From positions 1-43,297 of IMG/VR virus record IMGVR_UViG_3300044695_001799: DNA of 43,297 nucleotides; one strand, written 5' to 3'. The DNA is from a virus. This document shows positions 7,645 through 14,739 of this stretch, in pieces (positions within the stretch are counted from its first letter, which is position 1; every line of letters begins with the position of its first letter). Both the position numbers and the translations under genes were made by a program. The notes beneath the pieces were generated by a model. The model was given only the letters and a program-made list of their open reading frames with translations, ran no database searches and had not been told where the DNA came from.

Positions 7645-8637
7645 ATGAATTATTCTTTGACAGCGTTTTCGTCTATATTTGATAATAAGACGCATCGCCA
7701 AATACATCATGAAACGTGGGAAGAGTTCGAAGCCATGCTATATAAAATGGCTGAAACTCCAGGTTATAAATTAAAACGTGGAGAACGCAAAGCACCGAAA
7801 GGTCTTAAAGCTTCTCCATTAATTTCTCCTGCTATATTTCCAGAAGGAAAAACCCGAGCTAACGATAATGTTATTGAATGGGCAGGATGGGCAGCATTAG
7901 ATATTGATGATCATCAATTCCAAGGAAATTTAAAAGATGAATTACATACTCTTTATGGCAATTATTATTATGTGTGTTACTCTACCTCTAGTAGTACTAT
8001 CGATCATCCGAAGTTTCGCCTTGTATTCCCACTTAAATCTAGTGTGCGGAAAGAATTCATTAAGCATTTCTGGTTCTCACTCAATAGAGAGTTCAACAAT
8101 CTCGGAGATGAACAGACTAAAGACTTATCGAGGATGTATTATGTCCCTGCTGTTTATCCAGGGGCTAATAACTTTATCTTTACTAATGTTAGTGATAGTT
8201 TTATTGATCCAATTGTTTTGATGGATAAACATCCATACATTGTGCAACAATCTGGTATTGCAACATTTATGGATAGATTACCACCAGAAGTACAGAAGAA
8301 AGTTATTAATCATCGTGAAGAGTTATTAAAAAATCAAGCAAATTATGATTTTGAATGGACATCATATAGAGATTGCCCATTCGTTAATAAAAAAATGGTT
8401 AACGATTATAGTGCTATATCTAATACAGATGGATCAGGTCGCTATGCAATGATTTATAAGATCATGACATCAATAGCATGTAATGCAATCAAACGCAAGT
8501 ATCCAATCACATCTAATCAGATTGCTGAATTAATTCGGCAGCTTGATAGAGATACGTCTCGTCGTTATCAGAAACGACCATTGCAGACTGAAGCAGAGCG
8601 AGCTTTAGAATATGCGTATAGGACCGCTGAAATCTAA
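7645..8637 (+). CDS. possible primase (archaeo-eukaryotic primase-like) or replication protein
   Basis: A 330-residue protein. AALDIDDHQFQG near residues 91-102 could be the catalytic D-x-D strand of an AEP/Prim-Pol domain. It is followed by YYVCYSTSSSTIDHPKFRLV and, further on, DEQTKDLSRMYYVPAVYPGA, which fits the pattern seen in phage and plasmid Prim-Pol or replication initiator proteins (an S-x-H-like segment, then a third acidic residue before a hydrophobic run). A helical C-terminal region (TSNQIAELIRQLD) follows. No DnaG/gp61-type primase is in this window although the gp41 helicase is. The start is two bases after the MazG stop, and its end overlaps the next gene by one base. Confidence 0.5.
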   Translation: MNYSLTAFSSIFDNKTHRQIHHETWEEFEAMLYKMAETPGYKLKRGERKAPKGLKASPLISPAIFPEGKTRANDNVIEWAGWAALDIDDHQFQGNLKDELHTLYGNYYYVCYSTSSSTIDHPKFRLVFPLKSSVRKEFIKHFWFSLNREFNNLGDEQTKDLSRMYYVPAVYPGANNFIFTNVSDSFIDPIVLMDKHPYIVQQSGIATFMDRLPPEVQKKVINHREELLKNQANYDFEWTSYRDCPFVNKKMVNDYSAISNTDGSGRYAMIYKIMTSIACNAIKRKYPITSNQIAELIRQLDRDTSRRYQKRPLQTEAERALEYAYRTAEI

Positions 8638-9095
8638 TGGAAGACAAGCGAAAATTAGGAGAATTAGGTGAATTAGTAGTAGCTCATCTAATGAAAGCTA
8701 AACTATCGTCAAACCCATTTGATTCGGAAAAAGACATGACCGATAGTTATGATGATACAATAGAAGTTAAAACACAAAATCGTTGGACGTCTATAGATTG
8801 TTTTACTATCCCGCTAGATAAGCAAACTAACTTTAAAAAATGTTTAAATGTTAAACGTCTTATATTTGTTGAATACGACCATAGCGATTACATACATGTT
8901 TGGGAATGTACAGATCGTCAAAACTATTTCATTAAAGATACAAAGAATGACAAGCGTGTTTGTTGGCCTATAAGTAAAATGAAACAACTGCATAGAATTA
9001 AAACCCCGCCTCTTGCAAATAAGATGAGAGAATTATCGCAAGCATCAGAGTTTGTACAATATAAAGATGTACAGCGAGATATTTTTGTGGTATAA
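8637..9095 (+). CDS. PD-(D/E)xK-like nuclease
   Basis: A 152-residue protein starting at a TAATG overlap with the previous gene. The N-terminal helix KLGELGELVVAHLM carries glutamates, followed by FDSEKDMTD and the strand DDTIEVKTQNRWTS with an E-x-K signature, the usual order of the restriction-endonuclease fold. Further strands (RLIFVEYDHSDYIHVWE) complete a small nuclease core. The function could be DNA repair, recombination or host DNA degradation; no close relative was recognised. Its last codons contain the next promoter. Confidence 0.6.
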   Translation: MEDKRKLGELGELVVAHLMKAKLSSNPFDSEKDMTDSYDDTIEVKTQNRWTSIDCFTIPLDKQTNFKKCLNVKRLIFVEYDHSDYIHVWECTDRQNYFIKDTKNDKRVCWPISKMKQLHRIKTPPLANKMRELSQASEFVQYKDVQRDIFVV

Positions 9096-9096
9096 T
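9068..9096 (+). promoter_or_regulatory. early-type promoter at the head of the hypermodification cassette
   Basis: TGTACA (9068-9073), 17-base spacer ending GTGG, TATAAT (9091-9096). It overlaps the end of the nuclease-like gene and precedes the DUF1599 gene by 26 bases, so it likely drives the modification cassette. Confidence 0.85.
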
Positions 9097-9122
9097 ATAC
9101 CTATCAACGTTAAGGAAATTAC

Positions 9123-9506
9123 ATGCAAAAATCATACTCAAGACCATCAGCAAATATCCTGCTAGAAGCTGCAGAAATCCAAGAAAGAAAAGGCCAAGAT
9201 TATAATAATGCAGCTAGTCGTGTTGAACAAGCTGACTATTATCCACGAGGCGTAGTCTCAATTCTTGATATCATTCATGCAAAATACCTTCGCATGGTTT
9301 CAGTCCTTGAAACTATGGAAGCTGGTGGTAATGTCAACTACGAATCAGTCGAAGACTCAGCACTTGATATGATTAACTATGCATCATTCGTAGTTGCTTA
9401 TATGCGCGGTGAAGTACCTGGTCAAAAACCTGATCGTGATATCTTCAACAAACCAAATCCAGAAAATCAAGCACTTATCCCAACAAAATTCAGAGGTACT
9501 AAGTAA
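9123..9506 (+). CDS. DUF1599 / nucleotide modification-associated domain 1 protein
   Basis: A 127-residue protein with ERKGQDYNNAASR and later ILDIIHAKYLRMVSVLE and DSALDMINYASFVVAYMRG. These fit the family called DUF1599 or Nmad1, which is known mainly for occurring beside phage DNA-modification genes and whose activity is not established. It is the first gene after the promoter and overlaps the hydroxymethylase start by one base (TAATG), so it belongs to the cassette. An alternative view is a MazG-related helical protein, as it has a similar helix pattern. Confidence 0.75.
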   Translation: MQKSYSRPSANILLEAAEIQERKGQDYNNAASRVEQADYYPRGVVSILDIIHAKYLRMVSVLETMEAGGNVNYESVEDSALDMINYASFVVAYMRGEVPGQKPDRDIFNKPNPENQALIPTKFRGTK

Positions 9507-10210
9507 TGTATGTTATTCCAACAGTTTATGATATCCGTCATCAACTTATTAATGAGTTACACGATCAAAATTTTGTAACTGATAAATCTGGTGTTAAGAC
9601 CATCGAAATAATAAATGCTTCTTTTCTTGCTGATGAAGAAGCAATATTCGGCACGCCAAACCAAGATTATATTGAACGTGAACTTAAATGGTATCGTTCA
9701 ATGTCACGTAACGTTAATGATATTCCTAATGGTCCTCCAGAAATATGGAAAATGGTTGCAGATAAGAATGGTATGATCAACTCAAATTATGGTTGGTGCA
9801 TTTATTCAGAAGAAAACGGTTATCAATTTGCTAAAGTTGTAAAAGAACTTGTAGAATCTCCATTATCTCGTCGTGCAACAATGATTTATACTAGACCAAG
9901 TATGCATGAAGATTATAATAAAAATGGTATGTCTGATTTTATGTGTACTAATGCTGTACAATATTTTATTCGTAAAGGTAAACTCCACGCGTCAGTCTAT
10001 ATGAGATCTAATGATGCTGTCTTCGGTTATAAAAATGATTATGCATGGCAAAAATATGTTCAACAACAAGTCCTTGAGGCAATCAATGGCAAGCTTTCTA
10101 CTGTATATGGTATTGGTGATCTTTTCTGGAACGTCAGCTCTCTTCATGTCTATGAGCGGCATTTTAAACTAGTAGAAGATGAGGACGGAGAATATGGACC
10201 AAACACATAA
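9506..10210 (+). CDS. 42: deoxycytidylate (or deoxyuridylate) hydroxymethylase, gp42-like
   Basis: Thymidylate-synthase-fold enzyme that adds a hydroxymethyl group to a pyrimidine nucleotide using methylene-tetrahydrofolate. It follows T4 gp42 closely: DKSGVKTIEIINASF, INSNYGWCIYSEENGY, RRATMIYTRPSM, DFMCTNAVQYFIR (catalytic Cys147; T4 Cys148) and MRSNDAVFGYKNDYAWQKY. The Asp178 aligns with T4 Asp179, which selects cytosine, whereas thymidylate synthases have Asn there, so dCMP is the favoured substrate. Length 234 (T4: 246). Genes upstream and downstream overlap it, placing it in the modification cassette; ThyX at 17.9 kb supplies ordinary dTMP. Confidence 0.9.
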   Translation: MYVIPTVYDIRHQLINELHDQNFVTDKSGVKTIEIINASFLADEEAIFGTPNQDYIERELKWYRSMSRNVNDIPNGPPEIWKMVADKNGMINSNYGWCIYSEENGYQFAKVVKELVESPLSRRATMIYTRPSMHEDYNKNGMSDFMCTNAVQYFIRKGKLHASVYMRSNDAVFGYKNDYAWQKYVQQQVLEAINGKLSTVYGIGDLFWNVSSLHVYERHFKLVEDEDGEYGPNT

Positions 10211-10643
10211 ATGGGATTTACGATATTTAGATCTAGCTAAACACGTTGCACAATGGTCGAAAGATCCTAACACTAAAGTTGGCGCTGTAGCAGTTGGACA
10301 TATGGGTCAAATATTGGCTCAAGGATATAATGGATTTCCTCGAGGTATCTTAGATACTCCTGATCGTTTAAACGATAGACCAACTAAATACAAATTTGTA
10401 GTTCATGCAGAGATGAACGTAATCTATAATGCAACATATAATGGAGTGTCATTGAATGGTGCTAGATTATATGTTTACGGTTTACCAGTTTGCAGTGAGT
10501 GTGCAAAAGGTATCATACAAGTTGGTATACAAGAAATAATTATTTCTCAAGAATGTTTGAATCTTCAACCACATTGGGTTGAAAGCTGGAAAATATCTGC
10601 AGATATGTTCGCTGAAGCTTGCATCCTCGTAAAAGTAATATGA
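10194..10643 (+). CDS. cd: dCMP deaminase
   Basis: Zinc enzyme converting dCMP to dUMP, the precursor for dTMP made by ThyX. HAEMNVI (His71, Glu73) and PVCSECAKG (Cys100, Cys103) give the zinc and catalytic site. The allosteric/substrate GYNGFPRG motif is near residues 44-51. The ATG at 10194 has GGAG upstream; an earlier in-frame ATG at 10179 lacks one. The 149-residue product is shorter than T4 Cd (193). It overlaps the hydroxymethylase end and its stop forms an ATGA overlap with the next gene. In this context it balances the dCMP pool between deamination and hydroxymethylation. Confidence 0.93.
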   Translation: MDQTHKWDLRYLDLAKHVAQWSKDPNTKVGAVAVGHMGQILAQGYNGFPRGILDTPDRLNDRPTKYKFVVHAEMNVIYNATYNGVSLNGARLYVYGLPVCSECAKGIIQVGIQEIIISQECLNLQPHWVESWKISADMFAEACILVKVI

Positions 10644-11809
10644 ACATAGAAACCACTAAATACTATGACGAATATATTCGTTATTTTAAACTAGCATTAG
10701 ACCAACAAAATAAGTGTAACGTATCTGATAGTGCACCTTATGGCATGTTGTCTCATGCTGAATCAGATATGAACGACGAGTTGTTACATCATGTGGAACT
10801 ATATGATGTAGTAGAACGTAAGTATGCTGGATTCTCTCAGATCGTAAATGATGTATTCTACGGTTGGACGGAAGAACATCCATATTGGAAAAAGATGGAA
10901 GCTGGTAAAATTACAAGGCAACGAGAAGTAGTTGCTAAGGATTGGACTGGTAAACACGCAGACTTTAAACTTCCCGAATGGCTTTACATTTTTATTTTAC
11001 ATCGTGTTTGTGGTTCAGCTATTAATTATTCTACTAAGCCTAGCGGATACCATAACACACTTCTATTCAACCTTCATAAAGCTAAGACGATTGAAGGAAT
11101 GGTTGAGATTGTAAACAAACATCCTAAACCATTCTACACATCTGTAGGATATCAATTCCCTTCATTCCCTAAACCACCAGCAGGATCGAGTTATAAACGA
11201 GGTGGAGATTACTATCTAAGTGAATATGCACCACGTTTGGCTAGAGAACTTGCAGAGTTCTTAGAACAAGGTGGCAAGCGAGATCTTCGCGAGATCGGAG
11301 ATTTCATGTTAAAGTGGAACGTAGATAACGGTCTTCGTCAATACCATTTCCAATATGCAGCAGTAGTTGCTGACATCGCAGATTGGTATCCACAATACAC
11401 TAATAAAGAATCTCCATTCTACTATGGAACTAATGCAGTTGAATGTATCTCTTACTTAGCAAAACCAACTACTAAGATGAAACCAATTCAGTTCTTAGAT
11501 AAAGTTATGGAGAAGATCTATGAAGACGTTAAGTCATATCCATATAACGCAGAGGATGTATGCTGTGACTTCATCCGTTGGGTTGAAAACTATGTTAGAC
11601 CCGGTGCAGATTACGATCACTTAGACTTCGATGCAGTATGGTCGTCATGTAAGATTAAAGACCATCCATTTGGTAGACAAGAAAATATGTTAAAGCTTGG
11701 ATTAGTAAAATCATTTAATGGTATGAAAGCACATCCATCAGATGACGCTATTATTAAACAAGCAGGTTTGACAGTAGAACAATATAAAGAACTATGCAAA
11801 ACGATTTAA
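10640..11809 (+). CDS. putative amino acid:DNA transferase / alpha-GPT pyrophosphorylase-like protein (first copy)
   Basis: A 389-residue protein starting at the ATGA overlap with dCMP deaminase. Features: PEWLYIFILHRVCGSAINY and KPSGYHNTLLF near residues 112-143, VGYQFPSFPKPP near 165, then a helical C-terminal half with AEDVCCDFIRWVENYVRPG around 320. The helical layout with a YHN motif and a late D-x-C-x-x-x-x-x-W/Y signature resembles the alpha-glutamyl/putrescinyl-thymine pyrophosphorylase superfamily, whose members replace the pyrophosphate on phosphorylated hydroxymethyl bases with an amine or amino acid. This assignment is from recalled patterns and context, not a search. No P-loop is visible, so it is not the hydroxymethyl-base kinase. 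Confidence 0.5.
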   Translation: MNIETTKYYDEYIRYFKLALDQQNKCNVSDSAPYGMLSHAESDMNDELLHHVELYDVVERKYAGFSQIVNDVFYGWTEEHPYWKKMEAGKITRQREVVAKDWTGKHADFKLPEWLYIFILHRVCGSAINYSTKPSGYHNTLLFNLHKAKTIEGMVEIVNKHPKPFYTSVGYQFPSFPKPPAGSSYKRGGDYYLSEYAPRLARELAEFLEQGGKRDLREIGDFMLKWNVDNGLRQYHFQYAAVVADIADWYPQYTNKESPFYYGTNAVECISYLAKPTTKMKPIQFLDKVMEKIYEDVKSYPYNAEDVCCDFIRWVENYVRPGADYDHLDFDAVWSSCKIKDHPFGRQENMLKLGLVKSFNGMKAHPSDDAIIKQAGLTVEQYKELCKTI

Positions 11810-12777
11810 CACAGTTTATAGACGAACCATATAATAATGTAACCTATGAAGGCACATCAGAGGTTATGTTAAAGAATGGTAAACCAACAGAAAGTTGGAT
11901 GAAGGATTGGACACAAGAACAAAGATTCGACAAGTTCTTCGAGTGGTGTCAAGCATTCGACAAGCGTGAAGATAAACTATTGAAGGAAGACTATCAGATC
12001 TTCTCTCATCGTTTGCATTGGCACGAACATCCGTTTGTAGATGTTATGCAACCAATCACTGATAATAAGTTGCGTTTATTTTATACACTTGTGTTCTCAT
12101 TTAGTAATGAACATTGGGGCACACTCACATCATTGATGAATGATGGTATCATCTTAACTCGTGAACGATTTAAGACACAACGACACGCACGAAACGATCT
12201 ATTCCAAATCTATTATCCTAAAGGTACGAACGTAAAAGATTGGTTGATAGATGGTCCAATGAAAGCTGCAGAAGATATTCATACTATCTTAGATGAACCT
12301 AAAAAGATGGGTCGTCCATTTACGATGATGGAATTTGCTAAACGTTTAGAAGCATACTTTAAAGAACATCAAAACTTTAGAAGCCCATTATATCCATGTA
12401 AAAATACAGCACGTTATATGGCATTTGCTTATCCGCATTTAGTAGATCCAGAATCGGTGTTGTTTGGTGGTACAGGTCACTTCGATGGCATGCAACAAAT
12501 ATTTGGTGGCACGAATCTAAACGGTAAAGTTAAATACGAGATTGGACCCAATGGAGAGTTTACAGCAACAAATAAATATGGTATAATGTGGCTAGAGCAA
12601 ATGAATTTATTAGCCAATGATACTCGTAATCCAATGACTGTACAAAAGATGTTAAATGTAGAAGATAAAACCTGTTTCTTTTATAAACATATTGCTATTA
12701 GTCATGGAGTTAAATCACCAACCAAACGTATTCCATATACATGGATTTTCCCACAGGAATTTAGCTTAAAAAAATGA
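11794..12777 (+). CDS. putative amino acid:DNA transferase / alpha-GPT pyrophosphorylase-like protein (second copy)
   Basis: A 327-residue protein overlapping the first copy by 16 bases. RFKTQRHARNDLFQIYYPKG, then FRSPLYPCKNTARYMAFAYP and SVLFGGTGHFDGMQQIFGG are the most conserved-looking segments. The YPCKN-ARY-A--P and G-TGHFDG stretches fit what I recall of phage base-hypermodification proteins of the same superfamily as the preceding gene. Two tandem members also occur in characterised thymidine-hypermodifying phages. The ATGA overlap with the SGNH-like gene shows one operon. The gene contains a promoter-like sequence at 12559-12587. Confidence 0.45.
   Translation: MQNDLTQFIDEPYNNVTYEGTSEVMLKNGKPTESWMKDWTQEQRFDKFFEWCQAFDKREDKLLKEDYQIFSHRLHWHEHPFVDVMQPITDNKLRLFYTLVFSFSNEHWGTLTSLMNDGIILTRERFKTQRHARNDLFQIYYPKGTNVKDWLIDGPMKAAEDIHTILDEPKKMGRPFTMMEFAKRLEAYFKEHQNFRSPLYPCKNTARYMAFAYPHLVDPESVLFGGTGHFDGMQQIFGGTNLNGKVKYEIGPNGEFTATNKYGIMWLEQMNLLANDTRNPMTVQKMLNVEDKTCFFYKHIAISHGVKSPTKRIPYTWIFPQEFSLKK
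12559..12587 (+). promoter_or_regulatory. internal promoter-like element
   Basis: TTTACA (12559-12564), a 17-base spacer ending ATGG and TATAAT (12582-12587) inside the second transferase-like gene, 190 bases before the SGNH-like gene. The architecture equals that of the intergenic promoters and the -35 variant equals the one at 39273. Confidence 0.55.
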
Positions 12778-13757
12778 ATGTCTTAACAAACCCAATTAGT
12801 AATGTACCTCAACTAAAGAACTCTCATGTCCTTGGTTGGTCACAAGTATGGGCAAACCAATTAGATGCTGCTATCGATCATAAGTGTTCTCCAAATATTG
12901 TTAATGCTTCAATCGTTTATATTGAGCACGGTGTAAACTTCGGTGGTACACTAAACTTATTTGGTGGCGCAACTAAAGAGATCTATGATAGAATCAATAG
13001 AGTTGCAGCGCATCCTAATGTAGTATCATTAGACTTCGATATGCCAGATTGGGGAGACCAACTTAAGAAACGAATTGGTGCACCGACTACATACATAGGT
13101 ATCACTGAACAATGGTGTGATGCATTATCTTTACGCTTATCAAAAGTACAATCTGTTAAACAACAAGACTTATTACAAGTATCATCTAAGTTTGATGGTA
13201 TTTCTGTAGGAGATTCACACACACCAGCATTCTCCCGTTCCACTGACATTGTACTAAGAGAAAATGGTAAGACATTATACGGTACTCTTAAACGCGGATT
13301 AATCACAGAGTTTAGAGGATTGAAACCATTTGGTAATGTAACATTCTGTTATGGATCTATTGATATTCGTCATCATATCCTTCGTCATGAGAACTTTAAC
13401 TTAGACGATATGTTAGATGAGTATGTTAGACAAGCTGTCACTATACAAAAAGAACATGGATGTGATATATCATTCACAACTCCAGTTCCAGTTGAATACG
13501 AAGATCGTAGATTACCAAAGACTGGTTATTTTAAAGGTACTCCATTCTTTGGATCAAGACAAGATCGTTTAGACTTTACATACCGAATTATAGAAGGACT
13601 AAATAAAAGAAAGGTGAATGTTATTATGCCACCTGAAGAATGGTACAAGATGGATGGTGAGAAGTATGCAAAGACTTATATGGAAAATAGTTCGAGCGTT
13701 CATATTTCACCACAATATTATAGACGAAATGATTGGGGTCAAACTTGTTTAGCATAA
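12774..13757 (+). CDS. SGNH/GDSL-like hydrolase or acyltransferase of the modification cassette
   Basis: A 327-residue protein starting at an ATGA overlap. GDSH at residues 146-149 matches the nucleophile block of SGNH enzymes, YGSIDIRHH at 193-201 sits where block III (G-x-N/D) is expected, and SVHIS near 308-312 could supply the catalytic histidine, though the usual D-x-x-H spacing is not evident. The first 140 residues form a separate domain. SGNH enzymes are esterases, lipases or O-acyltransferases; acting on a DNA modification or its precursor is inference from the operon. A promoter-like element lies inside the previous gene. Confidence 0.55.
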   Translation: MNVLTNPISNVPQLKNSHVLGWSQVWANQLDAAIDHKCSPNIVNASIVYIEHGVNFGGTLNLFGGATKEIYDRINRVAAHPNVVSLDFDMPDWGDQLKKRIGAPTTYIGITEQWCDALSLRLSKVQSVKQQDLLQVSSKFDGISVGDSHTPAFSRSTDIVLRENGKTLYGTLKRGLITEFRGLKPFGNVTFCYGSIDIRHHILRHENFNLDDMLDEYVRQAVTIQKEHGCDISFTTPVPVEYEDRRLPKTGYFKGTPFFGSRQDRLDFTYRIIEGLNKRKVNVIMPPEEWYKMDGEKYAKTYMENSSSVHISPQYYRRNDWGQTCLA

Positions 13758-14707
13758 CAGAAGATACAGGTAATAAAGATATCCCGATGGGAATGGATCG
13801 CAGTGATGCGAAAAAATATTATGAAGAATTGTGGGGATCATATGATTCTAAAATATCAGATCCAGTAATAGAATCATATGGAGATAAATTTATACTAAGA
13901 GCTGATTTAGCACCAGGCGGATTGAAAGCTTTCGGTGGTGAAAGAGTTATAGCAGAATCAAAGTATGATACATTTACATATTGTGCACCTCGACAAGGTC
14001 ATGCTATGGATGCTATTTCAATGTTAGCAGAGATGTATAATAAAAAAGTAGTATTCTTTTGTCCGTCATCTAAAGAAGTATCAGATCATCAAGGTGCATT
14101 ATTCTCGTATCCTCACGTTGATATGCGATTCGTTCGTATTGCTGCAATGCCAGTTTTAAATCAATATGCAAAGAAATGGGCAAAAGAAAATAATGCGCAG
14201 TATCTTCCATTAGGTTTAAAAGATGTTCCAATTGTTACAGCAGGACTTGTAAACATGGCAAATAAGATAACTAAACAATTAGGTAAAGAACCTACACAAA
14301 TTTGGTGTGCAGTTTCAACAGGAACTATGATACGTGCATTGCAAATTGGATGGCCGACAGCAGAAGCACATGGTATTGCAGTGGCACGTAATATACATAA
14401 AGGTGAAATCGGTGATGCGAAAGTTGTAACAGCAACTATGCCTTTTCTTAAAGCATGCATTACAAAAAATCCTATGCCATTCCCATCGACAGCGGCATAT
14501 GATGCAAAAGCATGGGACGCTTTTGTTGAGCACGGAAAACCAGGATCTATTTTTATTAATGTTGGTGCTGATGAACATATCAATAGAAACTTGTCAAAAG
14601 TAGATATATCTAATATCAATAGTTACAGAGAATGGCATGATATGGAAGATTTAAAACGCAATAGAGCATTTAAAAACAGTGTACAAACTAGTGAAAATGT
14701 GGTATAA
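13733..14707 (+). CDS. PLP-dependent enzyme, fold type II (ACC deaminase / tryptophan synthase beta-like)
   Basis: A protein of up to 324 residues. ILRADLAPGGLKAFGGERVI contains the likely Schiff-base lysine (Lys65 from the first start). YCAPRQGHAMDAISMLAEMY resembles the helix after the S-x-N-H-A-x-A motif, and AVSTGTMIRALQIG resembles the glycine-rich phosphate-binding loop of fold-type II PLP enzymes such as ACC deaminase/D-cysteine desulfhydrase. The start is uncertain: TTG at 13733 or 13745, or ATG at 13787, none with a clear ribosome site. As the last gene of the cassette it could make or trim an amino-acid-derived group on DNA. It ends in the UvsX promoter. Confidence 0.65.
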   Translation: MGSNLFSITEDTGNKDIPMGMDRSDAKKYYEELWGSYDSKISDPVIESYGDKFILRADLAPGGLKAFGGERVIAESKYDTFTYCAPRQGHAMDAISMLAEMYNKKVVFFCPSSKEVSDHQGALFSYPHVDMRFVRIAAMPVLNQYAKKWAKENNAQYLPLGLKDVPIVTAGLVNMANKITKQLGKEPTQIWCAVSTGTMIRALQIGWPTAEAHGIAVARNIHKGEIGDAKVVTATMPFLKACITKNPMPFPSTAAYDAKAWDAFVEHGKPGSIFINVGADEHINRNLSKVDISNINSYREWHDMEDLKRNRAFKNSVQTSENVV

Positions 14708-14708
14708 T
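14680..14708 (+). promoter_or_regulatory. early-type promoter upstream of uvsX
   Basis: TGTACA (14680-14685), 17-base spacer ending GTGG, TATAAT (14703-14708), overlapping the end of the PLP gene, 31 bases before uvsX. Confidence 0.85.
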
Positions 14709-14739
14709 AGTATATGAATACAAATAGGAGTAATATGCA

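Noticed and set aside
9506-10210. Reading the gene as an ordinary thymidylate synthase
   Set aside because: The sequence follows T4 gp42, has Asp178 where thymidylate synthases have Asn, and ThyX is already present at 17860.
14161-14619. 152-codon frame on the minus strand inside the PLP gene
   Set aside because: It is an antisense shadow of a well-supported plus-strand gene; composition is Ser/Cys-rich with no motif and no ribosome site.
10640-14707. Presence of a hydroxymethyl-base DNA kinase in the cassette
   Set aside because: No Walker A motif or ParB-type kinase signature was seen in any of the four proteins; the kinase must be elsewhere or the chemistry differs.
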